A stretch of 64,000 bases of DNA. Source: JAEUIE01 sp046350055 (GTDB lineage Bacteria > Planctomycetota > Planctomycetia > Gemmatales > HRBIN36). A program made the translations under genes and the position numbers. The stretch is from contig JAXMBC010000001.1 in NCBI GenBank assembly GCA_046350055.1, forward strand, positions 3,286,001-3,350,000. The letters run 5' to 3'. Shown piece by piece: positions 44,860 through 54,574 of this stretch (position 1 is its first letter; every line of letters starts with the position of its first letter). Below the pieces are notes generated by a model. The model had not been told where the DNA came from. It made no database searches and was given only the letters and a program-made list of their open reading frames with translations.

Positions 44860-47800
44860 TTACTCCACAGCTGCCACAGGTTCGACCGTCTGCACAGGAC
44901 GCACCTTGGGAGGCGGAGCAAAACTGGCCTGCGAGATACCCAGTGCAGGATTCACCTTCACCTCGGCTTCCTGGTGAATCTTGAACCCGGTACCGGCAGG
45001 AATCAGGTGGCCGAGGATGACGTTCTCCTTCAGACCAACCAGGCGATCCTGCTTACCGGCAAGTGCAGCTTCGGTGAGAACCTTGGTGGTTTCCTGGAAA
45101 CTTGCGGCCGAGATGAAGCTCTCCGACTGCACTGCTGCCTTGGTGATACCCAGCAACTGGGTTGAGCACGTGGCAGGCAGCGGTGTGGTAGTGGTGGGTG
45201 ACTTTCCTCCCGCCTCTTCCACACGAGCCTTTTCCTGCTGGTAGGTCTCTTTGTCGACTACTTCGTTTTCCTTGAAGGTCGAATCGCCGGGGTTCTTGAT
45301 CTTGACGCACTTCTTCAGGCGTTCATTCACTTCGCGGAAGATGAATTTATCGATGACGGCACCAGGCAGCAGCTTGGTGTCGCCCACCGTTTCGACCTTC
45401 ACCTTGCGAAGCATCTGGGCCAGAGTGATTTCAATATGCTTGTCATCGATTTCCACACGCTGGCTGCGGTACACGCTCTGGATTTCGCGAAGCAGATAGT
45501 TCTGCAGGGCTTCGGTACCACTCACGCGAAGAATATCGTGAGGAACCAGTGGACCGTCGCACAGGGGCTCGCCTTCACGCACGAAGTCACCACCATGCAC
45601 TCGCATCGGCTTGCCCTGAGGCACCAGGTGCTCAACGGGATCACCAATGGGCTTGCCCTTGTCATCGAACGGTGTGACAAGCACTTTACGCTTGCCACGT
45701 GTTCGCTCGACGGCAATTTCCACCTTGCCAGAGACTTCGGCGATGATGGCAGGATCCTTCGGACGACGGGCTTCGAACAGTTCGGTCACTCGAGGCAGAC
45801 CGCCAGTGATGTCCTGGGTACCGCCACCTTCACGTGGCGTCTTGGCAAGCACCGTGGCAGCGGAGATCTGCTGGCCGTTCTGCACTTCGACGTGAGCCTT
45901 TTCCGGAAGGAAGTAGACGTCGAGGATCGAACCCTGGTTGTCTTCCACCACGATACTGGGGTGCAAGTCGCCCTTATGTTCCATGATGATCAAGCGGCGA
46001 GAACCACCAGCATCGGTTTCTTCACGAGCCGTTTCGCCGATCTTGATATCCTCGTACCGAATCTTGCCACCCTTCTCGGAAAGAATCGGGGTGACGTGTG
46101 GATCCCATTTGCAGAGAACGGTGCCACCGTGGACAGTTTCACCATCTTTGACTTTCATTTCCGCACCGTTGGGCACGGGGAATTTTTCCACCTCGCGGCC
46201 CTTGGCATCGATGATGGCGATTTCACCATTGCGAGCCAGAGCGATGCTGATTCCCTGATCATTGGTGACAGCATTAATGCGGGAGAACTTCAGGGTTCCA
46301 CCCTTCTTGCACTTGTGCTGCGATTCACCCAGATCCTTGGTAATGGCCACGCCACCGATGTGGAATGTTCGCATGGTCAGCTGCGTGCCAGGCTCGCCGA
46401 TGGACTGGGCCGAAATGACGCCGACAGCCATGCCCTGTTCAACAATGGCACCGGTAGCCAGGTCCATGCCATAGCAATTCTGGCAGATACCCAGCGAAGC
46501 CTGGCAGGTCATTGGACTGCGGACCTGAATCTTGTCGATACCGAGCTGCTCAATCTTGCGAGCTTTCTCGGTAGAGATCATTTCATTTTCTGCCAGTATG
46601 AGAGCATCGCTGACGGGGTCGCGAATATCATTGCGGCTGATGCGGCCACGGATGATTTCGCTGAGAGCCCGTTCGACTTCTTCACCCTTGTAGCTGACGC
46701 CCTTGGTAATACCCTGGTTGGTGCCGCAATCAGTAGTGGTAATCACCACATTCTGAGCAACATCGCAGAGCTTGCGTGTGAGGTAACCCGAATCAGCCGT
46801 TTTGAGTGCAGTATCGGCCAGACCCTTGCGGGCACCGTGGGTCGAGCTGAAGTACTCCAGCACCGAGAGACCTTCTCGGAAGTTAGCTTTGATGGGCGTC
46901 TCAAGAATTTCACCCGAAGGCTTGGCCATCAGGCCACGCATACCGGCAAGCTGCCGAATCTGTTCGACACCGCCTCGAGCACCAGAGTGGGCCATGAGGT
47001 AAATCGGGTTCAGATACTGCGTGCCGCCACGGTGATCATCCTTGAGTTCCTTCATCATCTGCTGGGTTAGGGCTTCACGCACCTTGGTCCATTCTTCGAT
47101 GATCTTGTTGTAGCGTTCCACTTCGGTGAGCAAGCCACGCTGGTAGCTCTTATGGATCTTCTCCACTTCCTTCTCAGCGTTCTTGATCAGCGTTTCCTTC
47201 GTTTCCGGGGTGCGCAAATCGTCGGTAGCGAACGAGAGACCGGAAACGGTTGATTCACGGAAGCCAGTTTCCTTCATGCGGTCGAGCAGGTCAATGGTCT
47301 CGCGGCGGCCCATGAGCTGGTAGCAATCTGCAATGATGCGGGCCAGGTACTTGCTGGAAAGTGCCAGATCGTAGAAGGCCATGGCGGGGTTCAGGATGTC
47401 ATTGAACAGCACCCGGCCTACAGTGGTCTGCACGAGGCCATTGTGGCTTCGCTGAACCTGCTCGATTTTTCCATTCACATCGGTGAGTACCTTCTTCTCG
47501 ATGGGAATGCGAACCTGCACCTTGGCGTGCAAGCCGACCTTATTTTGTGCATACGCCAGGTGCACTTCAGCCGAATCGCTGAAGACCTTGCCCTGACCTA
47601 CTTCACCTTCGCGGGCTGCTGTCATGAAGTAGCACCCCATGACGATGTCCTGTGAAGGCGAAATGATCGGCTGTCCATTCGCAGGGCTGAAGATGTTATT
47701 GGTTGCCATCATCAGCACGTGGGCTTCCACCTGTGCTTCGATGGAGAGTGGCAGGTGAACTGCCATCTGGTCACCGTCGAAGTCGGCATTGAAGCCTTTG

Positions 47801-49191
47801 CAAACAAGTGGGTGAATGCGGATAGCATTACCTTCAATAAGGGTAGGCTCGAATGCCTGAATACCCATGCGGTGCAGAGTCGGGGCACGATTGAGAAGCA
47901 CCGGGTGATTCTTGATCACCTCTTCAAGAATATCCCATACCTCGTCTGCCTTGCGTTCGAGCATGCGTTTGGCAGACTTGATGGTGTCAGCGTAGCCGAG
48001 TTCCTTGAGCCGACGGATGATGAACGGCTGATAGAGCTCGAGAGCGATTTTCTTGGGCAGACCGCACTGGTGCAGTTTGAGTTCAGGACCAACGACGATG
48101 ACGGAGCGTGCTGAGTAATCAACGCGCTTGCCAAGCAGATTTTCGCGGAAGCGGCCCTGCTTGCCCTTGATCATGTCGGTGAGCGACTTGAGCGGGCGAT
48201 TGGATGAGCCCAGTACGGGTCGCTTGCAACGGCCATTATCAAACAGGGCATCGACAGACTGCTGCAGCATGCGCTTTTCGTTGCGGATAATGACTTCCGG
48301 CGCATTCAGGTCGACGAGCTTCTTGAGACGATTGTTGCGGTTGATGATGCGGCGATAGAGGTCATTCAAATCGCTGGTTGCGAAGTTGCCCGAATCGAGC
48401 AGCACGAGCGGACGAAGATCAGGTGGAATAACCGGGATGCATTCCAGCACCATCCACTCGCACTTGTTTTCGCTGTCGCGAAGCGACTCGACAACCTTGA
48501 GCCGTTTGGTCAGATCTTTCTGCTTCTGTTTACTACCCTTGGCACCGTCTTTGACCATGTCTTCGCGCAAGGCATGAGACAGGGTGACGAGATCAAGCCG
48601 TTCGAGCAGTCGCTTGATGGCTTCCGCGCCCATTTCAGCATCGAAGGCTCCGCCGTACTGTTCCCGGGCCTTGCGGTACTCTTCTTCGGTGAGAAGCGAC
48701 TTCTCTTTCAGGGGCGTACCACCCGATTCCACCACCACGTATTCCTGGTAGTAGATGATCTTTTCGAGATTCACAGTCTTCATGTCGAGCAGATTACCAA
48801 GGCGGCTGGGCATCGACTTGAAAAACCAGATGTGTACGACGGGGCTGGCAAGTTCAATGTGGCCCATGCGTTTGCGGCGTACGCGGCTGTGGGTCACCTT
48901 CACGCCGCAGCGGTCGCATATCATACCCTTGTACTTCATGCCGCGATACTTGCCGCACGTACATTCCCAGTCCTTTTCAGGGCCGAAGATGCGTTCGCAG
49001 AAGAGACCGTCTTTTTCCGGACGATAGGTGCGGTAGTTGATGGTTTCCGGCTTCTTGACTTCGCCGAAGGACCAGCTGCGAATATCGGCGGGACTCGCCA
49101 GGGTGATCTTCACCGCGGCGTAATCGTTGATCCGATCGTATGTCATATCGGCGGAGACGGGTGCAGGCGGTGGAGTCAGGGCTGCTGTCAT
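44860..49191 (-). CDS. rpoC: DNA-directed RNA polymerase subunit beta'
   Basis: 1443 residues. The N-terminal zinc ribbon has Cys77, Cys79, Cys92 and Cys95, and the catalytic magnesium loop NADFDGDQMAVH is near residue 467. The second zinc site lies in the CQASLGICQNCYG region, and the bridge helix / trigger loop segments (AREGEVGQG, SIGEPGTQLTMRTFH) are intact. A GGGGAGG ribosome site precedes ATG 49191. It is 98 bp behind rpoB. The C-terminal tail (about 40 residues, APPPKVRPVQTVEPVAAVE region) is an Ala/Pro/Val extension. Confidence 0.97.
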   Translation of the reverse strand: MTAALTPPPAPVSADMTYDRINDYAAVKITLASPADIRSWSFGEVKKPETINYRTYRPEKDGLFCERIFGPEKDWECTCGKYRGMKYKGMICDRCGVKVTHSRVRRKRMGHIELASPVVHIWFFKSMPSRLGNLLDMKTVNLEKIIYYQEYVVVESGGTPLKEKSLLTEEEYRKAREQYGGAFDAEMGAEAIKRLLERLDLVTLSHALREDMVKDGAKGSKQKQKDLTKRLKVVESLRDSENKCEWMVLECIPVIPPDLRPLVLLDSGNFATSDLNDLYRRIINRNNRLKKLVDLNAPEVIIRNEKRMLQQSVDALFDNGRCKRPVLGSSNRPLKSLTDMIKGKQGRFRENLLGKRVDYSARSVIVVGPELKLHQCGLPKKIALELYQPFIIRRLKELGYADTIKSAKRMLERKADEVWDILEEVIKNHPVLLNRAPTLHRMGIQAFEPTLIEGNAIRIHPLVCKGFNADFDGDQMAVHLPLSIEAQVEAHVLMMATNNIFSPANGQPIISPSQDIVMGCYFMTAAREGEVGQGKVFSDSAEVHLAYAQNKVGLHAKVQVRIPIEKKVLTDVNGKIEQVQRSHNGLVQTTVGRVLFNDILNPAMAFYDLALSSKYLARIIADCYQLMGRRETIDLLDRMKETGFRESTVSGLSFATDDLRTPETKETLIKNAEKEVEKIHKSYQRGLLTEVERYNKIIEEWTKVREALTQQMMKELKDDHRGGTQYLNPIYLMAHSGARGGVEQIRQLAGMRGLMAKPSGEILETPIKANFREGLSVLEYFSSTHGARKGLADTALKTADSGYLTRKLCDVAQNVVITTTDCGTNQGITKGVSYKGEEVERALSEIIRGRISRNDIRDPVSDALILAENEMISTEKARKIEQLGIDKIQVRSPMTCQASLGICQNCYGMDLATGAIVEQGMAVGVISAQSIGEPGTQLTMRTFHIGGVAITKDLGESQHKCKKGGTLKFSRINAVTNDQGISIALARNGEIAIIDAKGREVEKFPVPNGAEMKVKDGETVHGGTVLCKWDPHVTPILSEKGGKIRYEDIKIGETAREETDAGGSRRLIIMEHKGDLHPSIVVEDNQGSILDVYFLPEKAHVEVQNGQQISAATVLAKTPREGGGTQDITGGLPRVTELFEARRPKDPAIIAEVSGKVEIAVERTRGKRKVLVTPFDDKGKPIGDPVEHLVPQGKPMRVHGGDFVREGEPLCDGPLVPHDILRVSGTEALQNYLLREIQSVYRSQRVEIDDKHIEITLAQMLRKVKVETVGDTKLLPGAVIDKFIFREVNERLKKCVKIKNPGDSTFKENEVVDKETYQQEKARVEEAGGKSPTTTTPLPATCSTQLLGITKAAVQSESFISAASFQETTKVLTEAALAGKQDRLVGLKENVILGHLIPAGTGFKIHQEAEVKVNPALGISQASFAPPPKVRPVQTVEPVAAVE

Positions 49192-49289
49192 GTCGTATCC
49201 TCCCCAGGTTCGGAAGGTGAATGGTGTCTTGTCGCGCTGATAAGGATCAAGCCATCAGCCCATGCTGATGGCGATCATGTTCAATTGAA

Positions 49290-52200
49290 TTACAGTCGCT
49301 TCTTGATGAGCTGCATGTTCAGGCCGAGACCACGAATTTCGTTCGTGAGCACGTCGAAGCTGGCTGGTGTGCCTGCTTCCAGTGTGTTCTCGCCCTTCAC
49401 CATCGACTCGTAAATCTTGGTACGTCCTTCGACGTCGTCCGATTTGACAGTCAGCAGTTCCTGAAGAATGTAGGCGGCACCGTAAGCCTCGAGCGCCCAC
49501 ACTTCCATTTCACCAAAGCGCTGACCACCGAAACGGGCTTTACCGCCCAGTGGCTGCTGTGTGATAAGGGAGTAGGGACCCGTGGCACGGGCATGCACCT
49601 TGTCATCCACCAGGTGGTGCAACTTCATCATGTAGATGTAGCCAACCGTCGAAGCCTGTTCGAAAGCTTCACCAGTGCGACCATCATAGAGGCGAGACTT
49701 GCCTGTGACGGAAAGTCCTGCTTCCTTGAGGCACGCCTTGATCTCTTCTTCGGTGGCTCCGTCGAACACAGGAGTCACTGCCTTGAACCCGAGCTTGTGA
49801 GCAGCGAGCCCCAGGTGGGTTTCGAGAATCTGACCCACATTCATACGGCTGGGAACGCCCAGCGGATTGAGCATGATGTCAACCGGTGTACCATCAGCGA
49901 GGAACGGCATGTCCTCTTCGGGCAGGATCTTGGAGATCACACCCTTGTTACCGTGGCGGCCTGCCATCTTGTCACCCACAGAGATGACACGCTTGGTGGC
50001 TACATAGACCTTCACCATCTGCTGAACGCCGGAAGGCAACTCATCGCCACGCTTCAGGCTGTTCAACTTGCGGTCCTTTTCGTCGATCAGTGAGACCAGT
50101 CGTTCCAGATGATGGTCAAACTTGTCTTCGACGTTTTTCTTCTTTTCCGGACTGCGAATGTCGAGGTCGCTGAACTTCAAGCCTTCAGGCTTCCGCAGCA
50201 CGGTGTTGACAGCCTGCTCCAGAATGACCTTGTCATCCTTGTCCACGCCAAAGGGCTTGTGGTTGACAGGGTCTTTGATTTCCTTCTTGTCGAGGATTTC
50301 AAGAACTTCGCTGACAAACGTGCGGAACTGGGTACCGATCAGGGCATCGTACTTCTTGTGGATGTCCTTTTCGACCTTGTCCACCGCCTTGCGTTCCTCG
50401 TCGGTCATGGAGGAACGACGGCTGAAGCGTTCCGTGTAGATGACGATACCCTCGATGCCCGAAGGGACTTCGAGAGAATCGTTCTTCACGTCTTCGCCTG
50501 CCCGGCCGAAGATGGCATGCAGCAGTTTCTCTTCAGGGGTGAGTTCGCTCTTGCTCTTGGGCGAAACCTTGCCGACGAGAATGTCGCCGGGCTTCACAAA
50601 GGTACCGATCTGCACGATGCCGTTGTCATCGAGATTGCCGAGCATCTTGGGAGAGACGTTCGGAATATCGCGGGTGAATTCTTCCTTGCCGAGTTTGGTC
50701 TCGCGGATTTCAATCTCGAACTCTTCGATGTGGATGGAGGTGAAGGTGTCTTCCTTCACCAGCTTTTCGCTGATGATGATAGCATCTTCGAAGTTGTAAC
50801 CATCCCAGGAGACGAAGGCGGCAAGGACATTGCGGCCAAGAGCCAGTTCGCCATTCCGTGTGGCGGCGGAGTCGGCGATAATCTGACCTTTCTTGACTTT
50901 TTGCCCCATCTTCACAATCGGCTTCTGATTGAGACAGGTGCGTTCATTCAGGCCGTAGAACTTGCGGAGTGAGTAGTCCTTGTCATCAATGCGGATGGTT
51001 TCGGCATCCACATATGTGACATGGCCGGACTTCTCGGCTCGCAGCACCATGCCCGAATAGCGAGGCACTTCGGTTTCCATGCCCGTAGCAACGATAGGTG
51101 GCTCGGTTACCAGGAGTGGTACCGCTTGCCGCTGCATGTTCGAACCCATCAACGCGCGATTGGCATCATCATGTTCCAGGAATGGGATGAGACCAGCCGA
51201 CACGCCAACCATCTGACGCGGGGAAACATCGACATAATCGACTTCTTCCGAGTTCATGACGCGGAATTCACCACCCTGACGGGCAGTGACCTTCTCCACC
51301 AGCTTATCGCCTTCGGAGGGGGCGTCCGCTGGAGCCAGAATGGCCTTGGACTCTTCGTCGGCTCGCAGCCAGACCACATCCTCGGTGATCTTGGTCTTCT
51401 TCACCTTGCGATACGGTGTAATAAGGAAACCGTAGTCATCTACCTGCGAGTAGATGCTCAAGGACGAGATCAGTCCGATGTTGGTGCCTTCCGGCGTTTC
51501 AATCGGGCAGATGCGGCCATAGTGGGAAATGTGTACGTCACGTACTTCGAAGCCGGCTCGCTTGCGATTGAGACCGCCTGGTCCCAGTGCGGAGAGACGA
51601 CGTTCGTGCGTCAGCTGCGACAGCGGATTGGTCTGATCGACCACCTGGCTGAGTTCGCCACGACCAAAGAAGTACTCAATGGCAGCAGAGACGCTCTTGG
51701 GATTGATCAGCGAGCGAGGAGTCATGTCCTGCTGATCTTTGATCGACATACGCTCCTGCACGGTGCGGCGAAGCTTCAGGAAACCCTTGCGGAGTTCATC
51801 AGCAGCCAGCTCATCGATCGTGCGCAGACGACGATTACCGAGGTGATCGATATCGTCGATGATGCCTTCCTTATTGCGAAGCTTCATCAGGTAGCGGATG
51901 GAGTTCAGCAGGTCAATCGGCCGCAGGCACATTTCTGATTCAGGCACATTCTGTTCGAACTTGCGGTTGATGCGGAAACGACCCACTCGTCCCAGACGAT
52001 AGCGGCTGGGATCGAGGAACTTCTCCTTGAAGAGTTCCCTGGCCTTCTCGAGCTGTGGAGGATTACCTGGACGCAGACGCTGGTAGATCTTGAGCAGTGC
52101 TTCTTCGTGGCTGCTGGTCGGATCTTCATGCAGGGTGCGGAGGATGACCGGATCCTTCACCGCTCCCAGCACTTCAATGTGATGCATCTTGGACGCCAGC

Positions 52201-53009
52201 AGGTGATCCACATGGCGTTCGCTGAGTTCCGTACGGCTGTCGACCAGCACTTCGCCCGTTTCGTTGTCGATGACATCACCGACGACTATCTTGCCGACGA
52301 GTGCCTTGGCGGTGTCGGCATTCACCTTCACCTTTTCTACAGGATAGAAGGCCTTGATGATGTCCGATTCATTGCCGTAGGCAGGATCCATCGCCCGCAA
52401 CAGTGTGGTGGCGGGGAACTTGCCTGACTGATCGATGCGAACGTGGAAGGCTTCCTTCTTGGTCACATTGATTTCGATCCAGCTGCCACGTTCGGGAATG
52501 ATGCGGCAGGCATGCATGCGGCGATCGCCGGTGTCTTCATCGATGGTGAAGTCAACACCGGGGCTGCGGTGCAGCTGGCTGACCACGACTCGCTCAGCAC
52601 CATTGATGATGAATTCGCCACCACCGATCATGATCGGCATGTCGCCCAGATAGACTTCCTCTTCGACGGGCGATTCCTTCACCAGGCGAAGCCAAACGCG
52701 GAACGGACGGCCGTAGGTGAGGCGCAGCTTGCGGCACTCGTCGGTGTCGTAACGGGGCTTGCCTAGCTCGTAGCGGAGGAATTCCAGGCGGATCGACTTG
52801 TCGTAGCTTTCGATCGGGAAGATTTCCTGGAGCACGCCTTCGAGCCCCTGGTTCTTGTCGCGCTTCTCGACAGGTACATCCAGTTGCAGGAATCGGTCAT
52901 ACGATTTGAGCTGGACATCTGAAAGAGGAGGCACATCGATGGCGTCGCCACGGCGGCCAAAATTGCGAACGGTGCTCGGAACAAAGTAGCGTTGTGCGGT
53001 GACTGACAT
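49290..53009 (-). CDS. rpoB: DNA-directed RNA polymerase subunit beta
   Basis: 1239 residues. The rifampicin pocket is near residues 450-480 and reads LSQVVDQTNPLSQLTHERR followed by LSALGPGG; the Asp, His, Arg and Ser equivalent to E. coli D516, H526, R529 and S531 are wild type, while F514 and M515 are both Val. The C-terminal GDKMAGRHGNKG and GGQRFGEMEVWALEA motifs are intact. ATG 53009 follows AGGAG; upstream in-frame codons lie in the leader. It is preceded by a 471-bp spacer with an attenuator-like hairpin. Confidence 0.97.
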   Translation of the reverse strand: MSVTAQRYFVPSTVRNFGRRGDAIDVPPLSDVQLKSYDRFLQLDVPVEKRDKNQGLEGVLQEIFPIESYDKSIRLEFLRYELGKPRYDTDECRKLRLTYGRPFRVWLRLVKESPVEEEVYLGDMPIMIGGGEFIINGAERVVVSQLHRSPGVDFTIDEDTGDRRMHACRIIPERGSWIEINVTKKEAFHVRIDQSGKFPATTLLRAMDPAYGNESDIIKAFYPVEKVKVNADTAKALVGKIVVGDVIDNETGEVLVDSRTELSERHVDHLLASKMHHIEVLGAVKDPVILRTLHEDPTSSHEEALLKIYQRLRPGNPPQLEKARELFKEKFLDPSRYRLGRVGRFRINRKFEQNVPESEMCLRPIDLLNSIRYLMKLRNKEGIIDDIDHLGNRRLRTIDELAADELRKGFLKLRRTVQERMSIKDQQDMTPRSLINPKSVSAAIEYFFGRGELSQVVDQTNPLSQLTHERRLSALGPGGLNRKRAGFEVRDVHISHYGRICPIETPEGTNIGLISSLSIYSQVDDYGFLITPYRKVKKTKITEDVVWLRADEESKAILAPADAPSEGDKLVEKVTARQGGEFRVMNSEEVDYVDVSPRQMVGVSAGLIPFLEHDDANRALMGSNMQRQAVPLLVTEPPIVATGMETEVPRYSGMVLRAEKSGHVTYVDAETIRIDDKDYSLRKFYGLNERTCLNQKPIVKMGQKVKKGQIIADSAATRNGELALGRNVLAAFVSWDGYNFEDAIIISEKLVKEDTFTSIHIEEFEIEIRETKLGKEEFTRDIPNVSPKMLGNLDDNGIVQIGTFVKPGDILVGKVSPKSKSELTPEEKLLHAIFGRAGEDVKNDSLEVPSGIEGIVIYTERFSRRSSMTDEERKAVDKVEKDIHKKYDALIGTQFRTFVSEVLEILDKKEIKDPVNHKPFGVDKDDKVILEQAVNTVLRKPEGLKFSDLDIRSPEKKKNVEDKFDHHLERLVSLIDEKDRKLNSLKRGDELPSGVQQMVKVYVATKRVISVGDKMAGRHGNKGVISKILPEEDMPFLADGTPVDIMLNPLGVPSRMNVGQILETHLGLAAHKLGFKAVTPVFDGATEEEIKACLKEAGLSVTGKSRLYDGRTGEAFEQASTVGYIYMMKLHHLVDDKVHARATGPYSLITQQPLGGKARFGGQRFGEMEVWALEAYGAAYILQELLTVKSDDVEGRTKIYESMVKGENTLEAGTPASFDVLTNEIRGLGLNMQLIKKRL

Positions 53010-53382
53010 TCGATCGGCTCCTGGTACGGGAGTCAGGAAGTCGAGGCCACATAGGCCGGGACGGCATCGACAGACAAACGGCATCCACCTGAGTGGATTG
53101 CACTATTCAGGACAGCCCGAGTGTGTTAAAGGCTGTGCACTGAACCAACAATTAGCAGCCGGGGATCAAGATGTTCGACGAGGTGTGACGACAACCTCAT
53201 CTGGCGGATCAGCAATGAAACAGTGCTGGGAATAGGCGCATGCACGGACGAAGTGCGGGGCGAAGCCGGCCTGCACTCTGAACATGAGTTGCATCAAGGT
53301 TGGAACATCCTGCAAGGAGACGACAACTGCGGAGTTGAATGTTGCGCAGTACATTCGAACAGTTGTCAAGGCCATAATTGCA

Positions 53383-53388
53383 ATTATA
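53383..53388 (-). promoter_or_regulatory. Possible -10 box in the rplL-rpoB spacer
   Basis: On the minus strand TATAAT follows immediately after the hairpin at 53400-53434, with only a weak -35 (CTGTCC, 17 bp away). If used it would give rpoBC an independent start with a leader of roughly 365 nt. The long stretch 53010-53380 otherwise contains no convincing gene or RNA. Confidence 0.3.
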
Positions 53389-53399
53389 AACAGAAAAGT

Positions 53400-53434
53400 C
53401 GGCCTGGACAGTCCCTTACGGGAATTCCAGGCCG
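53400..53434 (-). terminator. Attenuator/terminator between rplL and rpoB
   Basis: CGGCCTGGA (53400-53408) pairs with TCCAGGCCG (53426-53434), with an inner TCCC/GGGA stem. On the minus strand it is followed by ACTTTTCTG. It begins 47 bp after rplL, the position where E. coli has its partial rplL-rpoB terminator. Confidence 0.65.
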
Positions 53435-53480
53435 TTTTCTCATTTTCCGCTGTACTGCACCGAAATGCAGCGAGTAACCC

Positions 53481-53867
53481 TTACTTGAGGGAGACCTTGG
53501 CACCAGCGGCTTCGAGCTTCTTCTTGAAGTCGTCGGCCTGTTCCTTGGCGACATTTTCCTTGACGGGCTTGGGAGCGCCGTCTACCAGGTCCTTGGCTTC
53601 CTTCAGGCCCAGACCGGTGATCTCGCGGATCACCTTGATGACCTGGATCTTCTGAGCGCCGGCATCGTCGAGGCTGACGGTGAACTCGGTCTTCTCAGCG
53701 GCCTTCTCGGCACCACCACCAGGAGCGGCAGCAGCAGCCATCATCACGCCGCCACCAGCGGCTGGTTCAATGCCGTGGGTTTCCTTCAGGATCTTGGTCA
53801 GTTCCACTGCCTGGGCCAGTGTCAGGTCGGCAATCTGCTTTGCCATTGCGGTCAAATCGACGGACAT
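53481..53867 (-). CDS. rplL: 50S ribosomal protein L7/L12
   Basis: 128 residues. The N-terminal dimerisation helices, an Ala/Gly hinge (AAAAAPGGGAEK) and the globular C-terminal domain with EFTVSLDDAGAQKIQVIKVIRE and GLGLKEAKDLVDGAPK, which contacts EF-Tu and EF-G, are all present. The hinge is a little longer than usual. An AAGGAA ribosome site precedes ATG 53867. Forms multiple dimers on L10. Confidence 0.97.
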   Translation of the reverse strand: MSVDLTAMAKQIADLTLAQAVELTKILKETHGIEPAAGGGVMMAAAAAPGGGAEKAAEKTEFTVSLDDAGAQKIQVIKVIREITGLGLKEAKDLVDGAPKPVKENVAKEQADDFKKKLEAAGAKVSLK

Positions 53868-53930
53868 GAGTATCGTTCCTTTCGTCAGACGGTTGTGCGT
53901 GTATGTTCAGTTGAAGCGTAATAGCTGAGG

Positions 53931-54458
53931 TTAGTTCGGCTTGCCCTTTTCTTCGAGAGTCTTGATCGCACCGCCGAGCTTGCGACCAGGGCCCACCATG
54001 GCTGCAGCCAGTTGCTTGCCTGGCCCGAGGATGGCGCTTGCCACGGTGGACAAGGCCTCAGCCCGGGTGGGCATTCGCTTGGCTGTTTCAAAGTCCACCA
54101 GCGAGCCTTCCGCGACAGCAATCTTCGCGGAAATCTGCTTGCTGAACTTCTTGATGAAGGCTTCCAGTTCCTTCGCCACTTCCGAAACGCCACCACCAGT
54201 CAGGGTGATCGGGTGAGCAATCACAGTGGGGCCGTTGAGGTAAGTATCCAGACCAGTGAAACCCTTGTCCTTCAGCACGCGACGGGCCAGGGCGTTCTTC
54301 ACCAGTTGCAGCCGGATGTTCTTCTTGCGAAGAGCCAGGCGCATCGTGTTTTCTTCTTTCGCTGGCACGCCACTCATGTTGAGCAGCACCATATCACGGG
54401 TTTCCCCCAGCGACTGGCTCAGCGAATCCATCTGCATTTTCTTGATTAGCTTGCTCAT
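53931..54458 (-). CDS. rplJ: 50S ribosomal protein L10
   Basis: 175 residues, normal length. The N-terminal rRNA-binding part (NMSGVPAKEENTMRLALRKK) and the C-terminal L7/L12-docking helix are recognisable. It carries the stalk and, as in other bacteria, probably regulates the rplJL transcript by binding its leader. That leader, upstream in 54459-54574, here contains two tandem heptamer repeats. Confidence 0.95.
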   Translation of the reverse strand: MSKLIKKMQMDSLSQSLGETRDMVLLNMSGVPAKEENTMRLALRKKNIRLQLVKNALARRVLKDKGFTGLDTYLNGPTVIAHPITLTGGGVSEVAKELEAFIKKFSKQISAKIAVAEGSLVDFETAKRMPTRAEALSTVASAILGPGKQLAAAMVGPGRKLGGAIKTLEEKGKPN

Positions 54459-54467
54459 ACTCGGCTT

Positions 54468-54495
54468 TCAGCTATCAGCTGTCAGCTATCAGCCC
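54468..54495. repeat. Tandem 7-bp repeat, TCAGCYR type
   Basis: Four consecutive heptamers beginning TCAGC (TCAGCTA, TCAGCTG, TCAGCTA, TCAGCCC) occupy 54468-54495. A 12-bp exact match recurs with a 14-bp offset (54468-54479 and 54482-54493). It lies in the rplA-rplJ spacer. Confidence 0.75.
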
Positions 54496-54541
54496 AAAGC
54501 TGATGACCCACAGCAGTCGATCCATTGTCTTGTATGTCTGC

Positions 54542-54569
54542 TAGCTACTAGCTCCCTGCTACTAGCTAC
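54542..54569. repeat. Tandem 7-bp repeat, TAGCTAC type
   Basis: Four heptamers, TAGCTAC, TAGCTCC, CTGCTAC, TAGCTAC, end just before the rplA stop codon. The 10-mer GCTACTAGCT occurs at 54544 and 54558, 14 bp apart. It has the same period as, but a different sequence from, the array 75 bp away. Confidence 0.7.
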
Positions 54570-54574
54570 TCCCG

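Noticed and set aside
45436..47070. 544-codon open frame on the + strand inside rpoC
   Set aside because: It is exactly antisense to a perfect rpoC, with no ribosome site and no recognisable domain. Long antisense frames are common opposite highly biased genes.
53166..53375. 69-codon frame in the rplL-rpoB spacer
   Set aside because: No ribosome-binding site, no family resemblance, and it lies in a probable regulatory leader.
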